From Micropterix aruncella (lineage: Eukaryota > Arthropoda > Insecta > Lepidoptera > Micropterigidae): a stretch of DNA of 64,000 nt. This document shows positions 1 through 10,904 of the stretch, piece by piece (the stretch's first letter is position 1; every line of letters begins with the position of its first letter). The position numbers and the translations under genes are program-made. The DNA is taken from NCBI GenBank assembly GCA_944548615.1, contig OX155951.1, positions 21,278,648 through 21,342,647 of the forward strand, given 5' to 3'. The notes beneath the pieces are model-generated. The model worked only from the letters and a program-made list of their open reading frames with translations, had not been told where the DNA came from and searched no databases.

Positions 1-207
1 AGGCAATAGAGAATTGTGGCATGTTTTTATTGCTTAATTTTGAAGAATAATCTTTAACTTGAATTTCAAAGCCATGTTTCCTGAGGTTTTAAAGGTGACG
101 CACCAAGCGTGCGAGGAAATGATATCCTCTGTCGTTTCTACTTTTAGGCCAGTTGATTTATACATGAAAAAGACCTCGATCTTGCAAAAGGTCATGTGGT
201 TCTATTG

Positions 208-888
<681 letters not shown>

Positions 889-903
889 CACAAAACTATC
901 AAA

Positions 904-910
<7 letters not shown>

Positions 911-990
<80 letters not shown>
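911..990. repeat. (AT)n microsatellite, 40 units
   Basis: Uninterrupted 80-bp AT dinucleotide run. With the run at 212-466 it brackets the inverted repeat symmetrically. Confidence 0.97.
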
Positions 991-992
<2 letters not shown>

Positions 993-1187
993 CTAACTGT
1001 GCCAATAATGATACCAAGTTTTCAGCTTTGAACGACCTGTACAAACTGCGCAATACTAAAAAAACGGCAAAATGTTTGCACTGTATTCGGTTTTTGCTCC
1101 TAATAGGTTGCATTTTGCTCCTAATAGGTGCGTCTTACAGAAATAGTTATACTTTTACTTTTCTCAGTAGATTAAATTTACTACAAT

Positions 1188-1413
1188 TTTAGCCTAAACC
1201 TAGCACCGATGTCTACAAGTTTCCGAGATACAGCTCTTTGAAAATTGGCAATGTTTTCCAAAAAGGGTTTTTTCTTCACAACAAACAAAAAAAAATCTTT
1301 GGAGATTCGTGGGGTCACTTGGTGATCTGGGGGATACAGCGTCAATATTGCCAATTTTCGAAGAATGTCGGAAACTTCTGGACATACATACGGTGCTCCG
1401 TTTAGGCTTAAAT
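1188..1413. mobile_element. Small MITE with long inverted arms
   Basis: The left end (TTTAGCCTAAAC...) and right end (...GTTTAGGCTTAAA) are imperfect inverted repeats. They share GCACCG, AAGTTTCCGA and GAAAATTGGCAAT blocks in mirrored order over about 75 bp each side. It has no coding potential and no clear target duplication. Confidence 0.65.
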
Positions 1414-2556
1414 CGTAAAAATTTAATTTTTAACTATGATTTTAATTGACTGGGATATTTATTTTATTTATCATCATTTACCTACAACAAGAAAATAGTC
1501 TGAGAAAAATATCGGATTGATTCTTACATTACCATTTTGTTATTACGGTTTTATACAGAATGACGATGTTTCAGTCGTATTTTGGATCGATGTTTCAATG
1601 GAATTCGGTAAAAACTCCATTACTCGATTATATGTATCAACATTTTTCGTACGGTTAATACGGAAATAACAGTATATTGTAATTTCTACATGCTGTCATG
1701 TTAGAAGCGAGATTCCAAGGTCTTGACGTAATTAAATAATATTATGTTTTAACATAACGGCACGGTATCTACCGTCACGCCAACACCGTTACGCCTCATG
1801 TTAATTCATACGTATGGATGACATTCCGAGTTGTATACGTTATCCCTGTTGAAACATGCGTGTTTACGTGTATTATATCGTTATATTTTTCTCAGTGTAC
1901 GACTATACAACGTATATCGCTTGAATTTATCCGTGCTTATGTTGGATGTGGATGTGTTGACGCGACGAGGCTGAAGCGCTTTGCCGGTAGGCGCCTCGTA
2001 TTCGTTGCTAAGTACTCTTTTGTTGTGTAAATCCTCCCTTCGACGCCCGCCGCCGTCTGGCTAAATGAGGAGGAAGTGCCTGTAACGCTCGGTTAAATAA
2101 ACAAAGCTGCAGGGGGAGGAAACTACACATAAAAAAAGGTAAAAGATAAAAGTGTGGTCTCGAGAATATGCAGACGTTTCATTAGGGGGCTTTGATTTCG
2201 AGTTTTAAGTGTTTCTACATTTCCTCGTCTTAGCAGACTACTAAATCGAAACGTAATCTAAAGCAAGTGCAAGCTAAATGCCTTCCATGCCGAGATGAGC
2301 AATTTTGCACCTAGCAACTACCTAAGGGCACGCTGACACAAACTACTGGCACAGTGCCTAACGAAAATCACCCATGGCAAAGAGTCCTCTAAGCATGGCT
2401 ATTATTTGATATGCACCAGTCTTTGCTATACATTACATTAGATTACATTCGTATCAAATTGGCAAATTTACCGCTCATTGAAATGTCACAATTTACTATA
2501 GGTTTACAAGTTACTTTATATATTATAAGCTTTTTGCATTATGCTAGTTTAAGTAT
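1414..2556. other. No recognised gene
   Basis: AT-rich sequence. The longest frame (1818-2030, plus) has no recognisable domain. Nothing else is supported. Confidence 0.5.
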
Positions 2557-2850
2557 CTTACCTATTTTATAGACAAATGGAAAATCTAATGGGTTCAGTG
2601 TCATAGTCGAATAAAATAATTAAAAATAATCGTGAATTGTTAGAATCCGATCATATAAACAGTCAAAATATTTAAAAATCATAACTAAAATAATAAGAAT
2701 CAAATATTTTACTTACCTATTTTAAAGACAAATAGAAAATCTAATGGGTTCAGTATCATAATTGGATGACTAGGAATTGATAGAATCGGATCATATAAAC
2801 AGTCAAAATATAAAAAAATATATAATTAAAATACTAAGAATAAAATCCAA
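2557..2850. repeat. Tandem duplication, about 155-bp unit, two copies
   Basis: The block beginning CTTACCTATTTTA recurs at 2557 and 2712. Each copy goes on to contain GAAAATCTAATGGGTTCAGT and GATCATATAAACAGTCAAAA, with scattered substitutions and small indels. Confidence 0.85.
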
Positions 2851-5149
2851 AAAATGTAATCGAAAAATGAACAGAAAAATTTAATATAATTAATAGGTTT
2901 TATAGATACTTTCATAGTTGCTGTTTTTCAACTGCTGTTGCTTTATGCAATATGAAAGCAATATAATCAGACAATTAATCCATGTACACTTATATAAAAC
3001 TGCAATGTTTTTAAAGTCATGGCCCTCGAGTTCGGTTAAATCATAGAAACGGCGGCAGCATCAGCATCTCTTAAGTATTTTATTGAATTGTATTCCACCA
3101 GCTGTTTAATAGTGGTAGGGAGTAGATTATAGAACTTAATACTAAGGTATAAGTAGCTTTTCTATACTTTTCCCAGTCTTATTCCGGGTACACATAAAAG
3201 GGATCTACTGCGGTTATGCTGAGAGTGAATGTCAGAATTAGTTGCACTTTATGTTAGGTGCTGTCTGGCATACATTATGCACCGGTATATGTAGTCTGCT
3301 CCATACAATAGGGCACCACAAGCGGCGGGGTCGGAAAGAAAAGTGAATTGTACACCTGAGGCGCAATAAATTCCAGAAGATCCTTGGGCGAGATGGTCAC
3401 GGTTGATGCACCGCGCCGCTGTGCGGTATCTTGTTACGTGCCGGTGCTGTACGCTCGGCGGATTCCCGCGGTTCGCGGCGCGGCTGCGACTTTCCAAACG
3501 TGACGGATTAAAACCTGGTTTGTCGGCTGCATTGTCATTGTTATTAAACAACAGGATGTTATCGCGGAGGATGTGTTTCGATAGTTCAGGCTGGTTAAAC
3601 GTTAGAGCGCTAGCAACATCTGAATCTAACCACGACCACTGTCAAGTCCCAGAGAATGAGAAAACACGATCGACTGCCATTTGAATCAATGTCAGAAAAA
3701 CATATCTCATCTACCCGCAATCGCGAAACGCGATACGTGATCGGAAAGCAATTTATAAATGCCTTCATACTTTGTAGAAAGCGGCTGATTGCGAAATCGA
3801 TTCGATATTTAATTTGCAAAGGCAGAACGAAACATAAATTTTGCAGCCTGGTCTAAGCGTGAGAACTCGTCGATGCGGTCGCGACATTACCTGGTAGTCG
3901 AGCAGTTTTGTCTTTTGCATCTAATAATGTTCCCACGATTATAAAATTCAATAGTAGAACATTGGCATTTATCGCTTATCACCTGCTCCTAGTAATTGTG
4001 TATATTACTGATTCTTATATTTCAGGATAACTTATGCCAGTGTATTTGTTTTGCAAAAACACTGGATCATTTACGGACTCAAGAGAGGATTTTTTTCACA
4101 AAATCCGGTATATTGGCACTAAGCGCTAAGCTTAATGTACGCTAAGCGAAATGTTGGAAATTATATGTTTCACTCCAGACGGGATAGTCATAGCACCAAC
4201 ACAACATTTAATTGCCAAAAGTGATATTCACCAAATATCAACGATCATGTTTATATCAAAGACTCAAAATGCGTAAACCAAGCTTCCATTTACAATAAAG
4301 AAGCTTGAAAAGGCATCATTAGAAGATTGCATGAAGAGAAAGCTCACCAAACATGCTTTTTATAAGTGGACAGGTCTAGGGGAACCTTTAGATGTCATTG
4401 TCTAAAATTACACTATTTTCTTTTATTTATGTATCTGCTCCTCAAGCTCGTTTGATTATTATTATTATTATCGTTTGATTATTATTATTATTAATTTTAT
4501 TATTATTGTCATCACAGTAAAAGTTGGACAATATTTTAATATATTGACTAGATTTTCTGATTTTTAGTTTAATTAATTAAAATTAATTTGACGGTTGCTT
4601 ATTTAATTCATGTTTACTCAATTTATTTGTTGTTTTTTCTGTTATTTCAAAATGTGTTGGAAAGTTGCTATTTTCGAGTAGACAATTATGATATATGTAG
4701 TTAATATTAATTAATGTTTAATAAACTCGTCCAATACAATTACTTATTAATTTCCCGGTTGCTGCATAACTATGTAGTTATCTAACTAAGTGACGCCATA
4801 GTTTAGTTGGAAAGACGACACGCGATATAAATGAAGTTTCTCAAGTTCGATATGGTATTTCAGTCACGGAGTAAATTAGCGAGGTGCGTCCGCTCTTCCC
4901 CGGCCGCTACTGCAATGGAGAAACTTCCAGCGGCGGAATGTAGGGCGGAAATTTCCCAGTAGCGACAAGTTATAGAGATCCTTTAAGGCCTTGTGCACAA
5001 GCAACGACTTCCTGCCGCAAACAAGTTGGAAGTACAGTACAGCTGTATGCAAAAAGCATAGAAGTCGAAGTACGAAGCTTTTTAGTTTTGTCGAACCAAC
5101 ACATTCATACGTGTTTTATCTTTGTAATGTACCTACATACAGTGTAATT
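2851..5149. other. No recognised gene
   Basis: Mostly AT-rich, with a short (ATT)n-rich stretch duplicated at about 4447-4505. Overlapping frames at 3249-3856 sit in a more GC-rich patch but match no family I recognise and have no supporting splice or start context. Confidence 0.45.
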
Positions 5150-5447
5150 TTTTACTAATTAATTTTTAAAAATGTGGTTTATGTATTTATCCATATAGAT
5201 AGATGTATATTTCAGGAATGTACTAAATCAGAGCGTTCATTTGACACTAAACACGATATATTTATGATAATTTATTTAGACAGTTAATGCACCCTATGAC
5301 ACTCGGGATGACAAAACGATTCTAACCATACCACACACTTCTATATCGGTTAAAGCGTTTAGAAGTTACGGTGGAATAAAGAAACGGAAAACATACATAT
5401 ATGAACCATGAACACATTACACTCCTTTTTTCGTTGGGCAGTCGTGT
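5150..5447 (+). mobile_element. MITE-like repeat, ACACGACTGCC family, partial copy 1
   Basis: Shares GATATATTTATG, CGGTTAAAGCGTTTAGAAGTTA and GTGGAATAAAGAAACGGAAAA-type blocks with copies at 19.9, 45.3 and 53.9 kb. It ends in GGGCAGTCGTGTA, the terminal motif of the family. The other end is missing. Confidence 0.75.
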
Positions 5448-6945
5448 AATAAAATTAACGATAATACTAAAATTAACGATAGTAATAAAAAAAATACAAT
5501 AACAACAGTAATAATAGTAAAATTAATAACCAAACGATAATAATAAGAGCCTGAGGAGCAGCACTTAAATAAAACAAGACATTGAAAGTAGTGTAATATT
5601 AGACACTGATATCTAAAGGATCCTCTAGATCTGTCCACCCATAGACAGCGTGTTTGGTGAGATTTGGCGAGCAAAAAAATCGACTCGCTTACATTTTCAA
5701 ACGAACAAACAAATTGTGCCGCCCCAGCCAGGAGTGCCCCTGAGACAGTAAACCATGGGCACATCTGTAAAGTTAAAGAGTATCTACCTTTAAGGAAGGG
5801 AGAAAAAGGTAAATTAATAGCGATAACTTTTGTTCTGAGGTCATTAAAGACAACAAAATTAAGAGACATTAAAAAAATACTTCATTTTAGACATTATAAG
5901 AAGGGAATTATTATACTTAAATAATCTGGTATAAATTGTCTTCACAAAAGTATTTTTTGGTCGAAAATGCAAATTAGGAGGATTTTTTTGCTCACTTTTG
6001 TAGAAACGTGACACGTGACAGTAACAACCGATTCAAGTGACGTTGTTATTTTAACGTTGCGGGCATTCTTGATCATAGTAAATCTACGTTGTGCGCAATG
6101 ATGGTGTGTTGAAAATATGTAATGATAATTTACATGAAAACGCAGATGCCCAACCTCGGAAAATTTACGAGCTTGTCCGACAACGGTCGAGGCAACGAAT
6201 AACAAACGAGAACGACAGAAGTTTCCGAATTATTCCCGCCCCACGCGGAACGAGGAATGGTAATGTAATGGGCACAGATGAGAAAGTTGGCATCCCTGAG
6301 GAGTCCCCCGGGTGCAAAGCCACCAAACGGGCGGTATGCGGTTGTCAGCATAGACACTCGAGGGGATGTTCGGGCCACGTCTCTAGGCGACTTAGACTGC
6401 CATGGAGAAACAGTTTGGAAAATAAAACTATTTAAGTGCGAGTTTGAGTCGCCCGCCAAGGGTTCCTTACCTTATTAAGAAAGGGGTTCTGGCTATGAAA
6501 CATTTTCACTTCGACTAGAAAAGAAGCTTTGTAGAACATTTATATTGATATCTTTTAATAAACAAATTCCACAGTATGACTTCGCACATGCACACTCTTC
6601 TATAGGAACAACTTTACTTAAATCTTCTAGCCTAATAATCTAATATTTTTTTACACATATTCCTCCTTGGACTGCTGCTAGCGCCCACCTACATTTTTTT
6701 TTGCCATACACCCCCATTAAAAACAATTTATTTTCATTAATTAAATTCCTGAATGTAATAGTGAAACATTCCGTTTAGAATGTTGAATTGCCGAATGTTT
6801 CCAGCTTTCTGGCAATTTTGGCCTTTTGTCAAAAAAATATAGGGTACATTTGTAGAGAAAATACATTCTTATAAACAACACTTGAAACTTACAAAACGGC
6901 TGTGAAATTCTGTCATAAAACGGTAAATTTGAGTGTTTTGACTTG
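5448..6945. other. No recognised gene
   Basis: Several frames of 85-150 codons overlap on both strands (5417-6478), but none shows a recognisable domain. The patch 6190-6440 is less AT-rich than its surroundings and may hold an old coding or repeat remnant that I cannot name. Confidence 0.4.
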
Positions 6946-7001
6946 CAAACAGTTGTATTGATTTTCAGTAACTCAAACAGTTGTATTGATTTTCAGTAAC
7001 T
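6946..7001. repeat. 28-bp tandem duplication
   Basis: The unit starting CAAACAGTTGTATTG and ending CAGTAACT occurs twice in a row (6946-6973, 6974-7001) without differences. Confidence 0.95.
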
Positions 7002-7715
7002 CGCTTGCCTGTTACATCATCCTTGTCCAAATTTGGCAGAATGATGGCTAGGACACGAACATTTTGTTTGTCAAGTGTCAGGGTTATAGCCGTCCGAATA
7101 ACTTAACTAACCGTGATGGAGCCGTGTGTCTAAACGTCAAAATCATTTGATAACGGATTGTTTGACCAACCAAGAGGTGTTTTCTTCCTCAATTTTAAAA
7201 GTTGACGTTTAAAAAAATCCAATTCAATCGATACTTTTTCACATACCTACGTTTTTGATGATTTCTCGTAAACGCCGATAAGAAAACCAAAGCGATAGCG
7301 AAATGAGCCCTTTTAAGTAATATCCAACTCGACCCCCCCCCCCCCTATAATAGCTAGAAAAACATATTTTCCACTTTGATTCATGGAGCTAAGTTCGGGG
7401 AAGCATGTTTTATAATTATGCTAAATTTCAGCGAAATCTCAGCAATACGGTTCCATCTGTAACGGTCTGGTACGTAACCCTAAAAATACGACTCATGGTC
7501 GAGGGGTCAGCCACTCCTAAAAAGGTTACGTTGACGATTGCGCGACTGCAATGAATGCGATTGAATACGCGTGATTAGTGGCTGGAAATTAAGTTGCAAT
7601 GATTAGAATAACTACGAGTCATTGCACGGAGCTCTGATTCGATATTGTTGGTCCATATGGAAAAATAATGAGAGTCGAGAAAAGTATATAATGAGAGTCG
7701 AGAGAGAAAAAGTAT
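7002..7715. other. No recognised gene
   Basis: Unassigned sequence with a run of C at about 7335-7346. No open frame with a recognisable product. Confidence 0.5.
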
Positions 7716-8432
7716 CCCCGAGACGGTCAATTGCGATCGTCAATGTTTACGTGATTGACACTCATTGATGCGAAAAATTATCGTTTACTTTAGGCAATTG
7801 AAGCGATTGTCAATATTAACTACGGCATTGACAGCAAAATATATATTATTTAATTATTTGCTGTCAGTTATTTTTTTAAATTTTGGATTATAGCTTCACA
7901 CGTTTCCATTATTATCATTTGCAAGGTTCGAGGAGCAAGTACACACATACACTTTGTGTTCTGGGTCTATACCAGTGACTAAGTATCTCAGTGTTATAGA
8001 GAGCCTTTGACTAGCTTTTGACTACCTGATTAATATCATTTTTCTAACTATTCGGCCGGATTAATCCTAATAATGTTTTAAATGAATTCTCGTCTATCCA
8101 TCCAGCTCAGTTTCTTATATAGGTCTTTGCAAATGTTCAGTAGTAAATCGATATCTCAATTTGTACAATTCCTTGGACCAATGTCCGGCTCTTTTTTTAT
8201 TTCCTAATAGAAACCGCAAGATTTATTGCAAGAAATGCCGCATTCGCGTTTTAAATCATGATATAAAGTACCTATATAAGCGACGAGACTTTTCTCAACA
8301 CAATTCAGCAATCGCTTGAGTCGTGCGCGAATGGTATGAAGGTGAATTATAACCTTCAATTATAGTTTAATTGCCATCATTTGAAACATCTAATCACGTA
8401 AACATTGACAATCGCAAATGATCGTTTCGGGG
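7716..8432. mobile_element. 717-bp MITE with 43-bp terminal inverted repeats
   Basis: The left end (CCCCGAGACGGTCA...) and the reverse complement of the right end (CCCCGAAACGATCA...) align over about 43 bp, sharing GTCAATGTTTACGTGATT. The interior has no coding potential. No target duplication is evident next to the CCCC/GGGG ends. Confidence 0.7.
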
Positions 8433-8499
8433 ACCCTTGACCCTTTGGGTACCGATTTATTAAAGGATGAGTTTCTAAAAGTATCCAGACTTTATTTAA

Positions 8500-8504
8500 A
8501 TGAT
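8500..8504. other. Target-site duplication, left copy (ATGAT)
   Basis: Five bases directly before the 5' LTR, repeated at 18260-18264 directly after the 3' LTR. Short duplications of 4-6 bp are usual for this superfamily. Confidence 0.9.
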
Positions 8505-8674
8505 TGTTGCGACGCCGTCAGTAGCGACGTCGCCGGCCGTAAAATAGATGATTTACGGCCGCTATAAGGGTGCCCGAGGAAACATAAGAAATTTGCAGAA
8601 AACTCATTTTTTCGAGAAAAATGGCAAAATTGTCTCGGGTTACCTTTATAGACATCACAGGCGCCGCTTAGAGC

Positions 8675-8804
8675 GGATCGAGCGAGCGAGACGGCCTACG
8701 GCCGCCCGCTCCCACACGGATCGAGCGAGCGAGACGGCCTACGGCCGCCCGCTCCCACACAGAGACCGAGCGAGCGAGACTCCCTACGACCGCCAGCTCT
8801 AACA
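8675..8804. repeat. About 43-bp tandem repeats inside the LTR
   Basis: The unit beginning GGATCGAGCGAGCGAGACGG is perfect at 8675-8717 and 8718-8760. A third, diverged unit follows at 8761-8804. The same array is present in the 3' LTR at 16105-16234. Confidence 0.9.
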
Positions 8805-10050
8805 TAGCTAGGAGACGAACTTTGGTGCCGAAAACGGACAGTATTGAACTCGTCAAACCGGAAATGAAAGCGGGAAATACTGCCCGAAACAGTTGTATAA
8901 GAGTGGAGGTACATGCATATAGCACCCCTCTTACGACCTGCCGTGAAAATTCACGAGTTTATAGTAAGAAACCGTGAAACACGAGAGAAAACACGTGGTA
9001 TTTTCTACTCCCAAAAATAGTGAAAAACTGTTATAGGGGAGTAGAAAACAAGGCACCATCACCACCGACCACCGGCAAGTAAACAGAAACACAGGAATCA
9101 TCGATTCAAGTTTACGTTGCCGGAAAATTGCCCTCAGCCGATTTCGAAGATACTAGCAGACACGAAAACAACGGGAACGCATACGTGAGGTACCGGGCCA
9201 GACTCTGATGATGTTTGGAACCCGAAGAATCCACTCCAAAGGAAAGGATGGGTTTTGAGCCATTCTCTGATTGGTTGGTTGCCGACCAATCAGGAATGCG
9301 CTCTAACGAGCCAGTAGCCGCCAACCAAAAACTGTTGGTCGGCCCTGAAGTCTGGACAAATACGTAGCGTACCGTAACGGCTTTTAGAGGAGAGGAGATA
9401 GCTTTTCTCCTAGGAGAGTGCGAGAGGTCAATAGAAAAGGGAAGATCCCCACCTTTCACGGAAAGCTGTCCGCGGCGTGTCATTGGTGGACACGAAAGCA
9501 GGTGCACAGCAGGTGCACGGCGAGAACCGCGGAAGTGAGTACAAATATGGGCCCCTGGGCCATACCAAATCACTCGCTCTCTCAGTTCCACAGGAAACAG
9601 TCAACCGACTAGGAAGGAAGGAAGGAACCCCCAACGACTACTAGGACCGCGACCTGGAACCGCTCCACTGCCCTTGCAGTCTGGAAGCCAGTCGCGAGCG
9701 GCTCTACTGCACCGTGCAGTATTGAGCCCGTCCAAGTAAAGGACACTACGGTCGACGAGACACTCTCTCCTATTCGGGGAGTTGAGTGCCGGTCCGAGTC
9801 GGGAATTACGGTCCGACTCGTGATTTACGGTCGACGGGACGCTCGCTCCAGTCGTGGAGTTCGAGCGCCGGTCCAAGTTGGGACCTTCGGAGAGCCGGGT
9901 CCACGCGGCGCACACGCGGTCGGACGGCGCACACAGGCGCAGTCAGACACACGCGGGCGCAGACGGGCGCACAAAGGCGCAGTCTGGTGCACATCGGCGC
10001 ACACGCGGCGCACACGCGGTCAGACGGCGCACACAGGCGCAGTCGGACAC

Positions 10051-10170
10051 AGGCGGACGCAGCACAGGCGGACGCAGCACAGGCGAACGCAGCACAGGCG
10101 GACGCAGCACAGGCGGACGCAGCACAGGCGGACGCAGCACAGGCGGACGCAGCACAGGCGGACGCAGCAC
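10051..10170. repeat. 15-bp minisatellite inside the LTR, eight units
   Basis: AGGCGGACGCAGCAC is repeated eight times; the third unit has one substitution (AGGCGAACGCAGCAC). The period is a multiple of three, so every forward frame stays open and reads as a pentapeptide repeat. The 3' LTR carries the identical array, with the same variant unit, at 17481-17600. Confidence 0.95.
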
Positions 10171-10389
10171 AGACAAGCGCACCCAGGCGCAGTCAGGCAC
10201 ACGCAGACGCACACAGGCGCACACAGGCGCACCCAGGCGCACTCAGGCGCACTCAGGAGCACGCAGGCGCACAGAGACGCCGCTCGACAACCGACCACGA
10301 AAGATCTTGTTCGACCCGCTGCCCGGGAAGAACAGGATAGCGACACTTAGAAAATAAGATTAATTTTTATATACTGATTTTTACTTTAC

Positions 10390-10395
10390 AATAAA
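10390..10395 (+). terminator. Polyadenylation signal AATAAA in 5' LTR
   Basis: Canonical hexamer in the AT-rich last quarter of the LTR. The functional copy would be the one in the 3' LTR (17820-17825). The hexamer itself is seen; its use is inferred. Confidence 0.5.
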
Positions 10396-10836
10396 GATTT
10401 CAATAACGTTGTTATGTACCTAGGTTAATTATATACTTATGTCTGATTAGTAAAACTGTATACTTGTTAAGTACACTGTTGTAAAATAGTATTTTGTTAT
10501 GTACCTTGTAAGATTCATGTATGTAAATTGAAATGTATGTACCTTGTATCTAAGCGACGATATTCTTAGACTCTAAAATTATCAAAAAATAATAGGCCGT
10601 GTTGGCACTAGTGAGTCGAAGGCGTGTTTTATTGGTGCAGGGGACGGGGAGTAAAACGGTGGTAATAGACAGACTGAGGCGTATCGAGGCTTGCAGCAGG
10701 TGTCGTGGCCGCCCGTTACGGGGCAAGCGGCGACCAAGCGGTGGACCTCTTTTTACAGTCCTGGGTTCACACAGCGCTGGGTCGGTCCGTGCCACAGGGC
10801 ACTGCATATGTTGGGCAACGGGCGCAACATAGAAGC

Positions 10837-10853
10837 TGGTCCTTCGAGCCGGA
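10837..10853 (+). other. Primer-binding site, tRNA-Tyr type
   Basis: TGGTCCTTCGAGCCGGA starts 7 bp after the 5' LTR. It is complementary to the 3' end of animal tRNA-Tyr including CCA (acceptor stem and T-arm edge, from general knowledge of that tRNA). This would prime minus-strand DNA synthesis. Confidence 0.8.
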
Positions 10854-10904
10854 TAGCCATCAGTAAAATACCGTTACTCTCCCGTCGTGCACCAATAAAT
10901 CACG

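Larger units (their letters stand above)
8505..10829 (+). repeat. 5' LTR of BEL/Pao element
   Basis: Direct repeat of 15935-18259 at an offset of exactly 7,430 bp. It starts TG and ends CA. It contains a 9-bp-stem hairpin (8535-8560), three roughly 43-bp repeats (8675-8804), two related blocks of about 90 bp near 9736 and 9827, a GCGCACAC/CAGGCG-rich minisatellite region (9900-10270), and an AATAAA signal at 10390-10395. Frames open in all forward phases between 9786 and 10357 reflect the stop-poor GC-rich repeat and not a gene. It is unusually long for an LTR of this group. Confidence 0.96.

Noticed and set aside
3403..3684. 93-codon plus frame in a GC-richer patch
   Set aside because: No recognisable family and no supporting context; could be chance.
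6091..6459. Overlapping frames of 109-114 codons on both strands
   Set aside because: Neither shows a known domain, signal or splice context; composition alone explains the open frames.
9112..9591. 159-codon minus frame in the LTR
   Set aside because: No recognisable domain, antisense to the element, and duplicated only because it is in the LTR.
10051..10170. CRISPR-like regular repeat
   Set aside because: Units are contiguous with no spacers and lie in a eukaryotic retrotransposon LTR.
9786..10357. Three overlapping plus frames of 167-184 codons (and minus frames) in the LTR
   Set aside because: They arise from stop-poor GC-rich minisatellites, are open in all phases at once and show no domain; repeated identically in the other LTR at 17216-17787.
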